This document shows, in pieces, positions 31,375-33,347 of a stretch of DNA of 33,347 nucleotides. Every line of letters starts with the position of its first letter. The first letter of the stretch is position 1. The notes under the pieces were generated by a model. The model saw only the letters and a program-made list of their open reading frames with translations, had not been told where the DNA came from and made no database searches. This DNA comes from Butyrivibrio sp. AE3009. Lineage in GTDB: Bacteria > Bacillota > Clostridia > Lachnospirales > Lachnospiraceae. Position numbers and translations under genes: made by a program. The DNA lies in NCBI RefSeq assembly GCF_000420845.1, contig NZ_ATVS01000039.1, positions 1 to 33,347 of the forward strand, in the 5' to 3' direction.

Positions 31375-33183
31375 TTATTGTATAATCGTTCTGCCCTCTA
31401 ATGAAGTCTCAAATACCTTCTCATCCTTAACTTCATAGATGATATCGCAGTCTGCGATGGTATTAAGTCTGTGGGCAATGATAACCATTGTCTTCTTGCC
31501 GTGGAAGCCGTTGATTGCCTCCATAACTGCTGCCTCTGTCTCGTTATCAAGAGCAGATGTAGCCTCGTCAAATACAAGAATCTCAGGATTGTGATACAGA
31601 GCTCTTGCGATACCGATACGCTGTCTCTGTCCACCGGAGAGCCTTACACCTCTGTCACCGATTGTTGTATCAAGTCCTTCAGGCAGTGTCCTGATAAAGT
31701 CAGCAAGCTGTGCCTCTTCGCATACTTCCCAGATTCTCTTATCATCAATCTCCTTAGCATCAATACCAAAGGCGATATTGTCCCTGATCGACTCATCCAC
31801 CAGATAAATAGACTGAGGAATGTATCCGATCTGTGCAAGCCATGACTCATAGTTACTGAAAATATTGCTGCCGTCGCACAGGATCTCGCCGCTCTTAACA
31901 TGCAACAGTCCAAGGAGAATATCTACTACAGTGGACTTACCTGCGCCGGAAGGACCCATGATACCAACGGATTTGCCCTTAGGCACCACCATATTGGCAT
32001 CGGTAAAAATGTTCGTATCCGCATCGGGATATGCAAAAGTAATATTCTTAAGCTCGATCTTATCCTTAAGATGAAGCTCCGGACCTGCAATCGCAGCTCT
32101 CTCAGCTCTCATAGCCTTGTCAGTCTTCATAGACTCGGTCAGATTCTCATATACGAAATCAAGACTGTACTGCTCATAAGCAATCTCTGTAATATAGGTA
32201 TTTATACGGTTTGCGGAAGGCATGATACGAACCGCCGCAACACCAAAAGCTGTCAACTGAGGGATAAGCAGAGATACGTCTCCGCCCCTTACAATATAAA
32301 CCAGGATAAACATAAGCACAGTGACCATAAACACGGTCTCGATCATAAGCCTTGGAACAGAATTAAGAACCGCATAGTCCCTTGCAATATTTGCTCCTGT
32401 CTTACCTGATTCATAGTAGTTCCTGATAAAGAAATCCTGCCTGTTAAGTACCTTAACATCCTTAAGACCATAGATAGCCTGAATTCTCCACTTAGCTATC
32501 CTTGACTGGGTCTCCTGATTCTTTCTTCCGATGTTATTGAGCCTTGGCTTAAGTATCTTGGTACTGATAAAGGTCATTACCAGAAGTACAAACACCATAA
32601 GCACCGTCATCTGCCAGTTAACAAACAGCAGCACGATTCCCAGACAGGTCGACACCACCAGCTCTGTGGATAAGGACAGCATAGCAAGAACCAGTGAAAA
32701 GACTCTTGGAATATCCGAATCCGTTATTCTGAAAACAGTGGGTATATCAGCTCCAAGATAGTCCTCGTAGGGCCTGTTCAGAAACTCTCTCATTACCCTG
32801 CTGATCATGTCATTACGTGCTCTTGCAACAAACGTATTCTGCCTGTGAATAAGGAAAAGAAGATATGCATTCTTAACCACAAACATAACCATCAACAGAA
32901 CCAGCAGCGCTATTGCAATCTTCACATCATCATACAGCCCGAAGAAATTCACTACCCACTGCAATTTCTCGCTCTTATCGATTGCCTTATGGAGCGACTC
33001 CGGGTCAATTATAGTCGACACCACCGGCAGCATCATCGATACACTAAGCGTCTCAAATACACCGCCGATCAGAATCAGAATTCCCAGTATAACAAGCTGC
33101 CCCTTCTGCTTCTTGTCGAATATATAGTTAATCTTAGAAAAAAGGCTGACCTCGCCAGCCTTCTTATTTGTCTCACTACTCAT
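31375..33183 (-). CDS. ABC exporter, fused membrane and ATPase domains (PglK-like)
   Basis: A 602-residue half-transporter with an N-terminal six-helix domain (about 25-320) and a C-terminal ATPase. The ATPase motifs are intact: Walker A GPSGAGKS at 410-417, Q-loop Gln457, signature LSGGQ at 515-519, Walker B ILVFDE at 535-540 and the switch His571. It would act as a homodimer. In polysaccharide loci such proteins flip lipid-linked oligosaccharides (as PglK does) or export lipids; here a separate Wzx-like flippase ends the same operon. The ATG at 33183 has AGAGGA five bases upstream. It is the first complete gene of the locus, and no promoter was found between it and the right edge. Confidence 0.9.
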   Translation of the reverse strand: MSSETNKKAGEVSLFSKINYIFDKKQKGQLVILGILILIGGVFETLSVSMMLPVVSTIIDPESLHKAIDKSEKLQWVVNFFGLYDDVKIAIALLVLLMVMFVVKNAYLLFLIHRQNTFVARARNDMISRVMREFLNRPYEDYLGADIPTVFRITDSDIPRVFSLVLAMLSLSTELVVSTCLGIVLLFVNWQMTVLMVFVLLVMTFISTKILKPRLNNIGRKNQETQSRIAKWRIQAIYGLKDVKVLNRQDFFIRNYYESGKTGANIARDYAVLNSVPRLMIETVFMVTVLMFILVYIVRGGDVSLLIPQLTAFGVAAVRIMPSANRINTYITEIAYEQYSLDFVYENLTESMKTDKAMRAERAAIAGPELHLKDKIELKNITFAYPDADTNIFTDANMVVPKGKSVGIMGPSGAGKSTVVDILLGLLHVKSGEILCDGSNIFSNYESWLAQIGYIPQSIYLVDESIRDNIAFGIDAKEIDDKRIWEVCEEAQLADFIRTLPEGLDTTIGDRGVRLSGGQRQRIGIARALYHNPEILVFDEATSALDNETEAAVMEAINGFHGKKTMVIIAHRLNTIADCDIIYEVKDEKVFETSLEGRTIIQ

Positions 33184-33347
33184 ATAATTCCTCTACTGTA
33201 TGAATGATATACGGAATCCGCACTACCACCTTGAATGTCCAAAATCGATTCGTCCCGGTAGGAGTGAGGGCTGTGGAGTGGCGGTGTGCTGTGCACATTT
33301 CTAAAGCGATTGTCAAACCATGGAGATCAGACCTGGTAATCTTCAAG
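33176..33347 (-). CDS. Possible 3' end of an upstream gene at the right edge
   Basis: On the minus strand one frame is open from the window edge through 56 codons to a TAG at 33176-33178, ending RIPYIIHTVEELYE. The stop overlaps the ATG of the ABC exporter gene by eight bases, as in a coupled operon. I recognise no family, and an open run of this length could arise by chance (roughly one in fifteen per frame). If it is not coding, the stretch is simply the exporter's leader, in which I see no clear promoter. Confidence 0.35.
   Translation of the reverse strand, partial: LKITRSDLHGLTIALEMCTAHRHSTALTPTGTNRFWTFKVVVRIPYIIHTVEELYE

Overview
The window looks like a chromosomal segment of a Lachnospiraceae bacterium, probably a rumen or gut Butyrivibrio or Pseudobutyrivibrio relative. 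This is inferred from Gram-positive style promoters and strong Shine-Dalgarno sites, secreted InlB-repeat/BspA-type leucine-rich-repeat proteins, plant-polysaccharide hydrolases, and Rpn-type transposase genes of the kind abundant in that family. No rRNA or tRNA is present to fix the taxon. Almost every gene lies on the minus strand; the one exception is a 69-residue membrane protein.

Left region (1-3900) is mobile and repeat-rich. Two Rpn/PD-(D/E)XK nuclease genes of different subfamilies (346-1266 and 1573-2547) sit in tandem, each followed by the same ~175-200 bp block of paired CTTAAG boxes, palindromic REP units and a terminator. The start of a further minus-strand gene lies at the left edge. 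Next comes a RAYT-like Y1/HUH transposase (3113-3793), the likely partner of the palindromes. These palindromes (AAAGTGCCTGTCACTT or its reverse complement) form seven arrays with 21 units in all, and within every array the units start exactly 25 bp apart.

Competence/DNA processing (3876-6404): a dprA-like gene that stops inside a REP unit and lacks its usual C-terminal part, and an intact comM-type AAA+ ATPase.

Surface and carbohydrate region (6657-19962): a 1806-residue secreted protein (InlB repeats, cysteine amidase/peptidase-like domain, BspA-type repeats, Big_2), a 1386-residue secreted transglutaminase-like protein with a thioredoxin-like domain and Big_2 repeats, a secreted GH5 glucanase behind a palindrome-overlapped promoter, the small membrane protein, and a cytoplasmic GH88/GH105-type unsaturated glucuronyl/galacturonyl hydrolase.

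Polysaccharide locus (20028-33183 and beyond the right edge): twelve tightly packed minus-strand genes. They encode an ABC exporter, a divergent GT11-like enzyme, a 51-residue HTH protein, a DUF5672 protein, two GT2 glycosyltransferases, a GT17 enzyme, a Wzy-like polymerase, a DUF6056-type membrane protein, a polysaccharide pyruvyl transferase, a GT11 fucosyltransferase and a Wzx-like flippase. Together they should build, decorate (fucose and pyruvate are likely) and export a surface polysaccharide. The priming transferase and the promoter are not in the window. A REP array closes this operon, and no REP unit was seen inside it.

The best candidate for something little described is the 25-bp-periodic REP system. 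Its units flip orientation within arrays, differ by exactly one unit between two near-identical flanks, encode the C-termini of three genes, and at one gene lie over the -35 position of a strong promoter.
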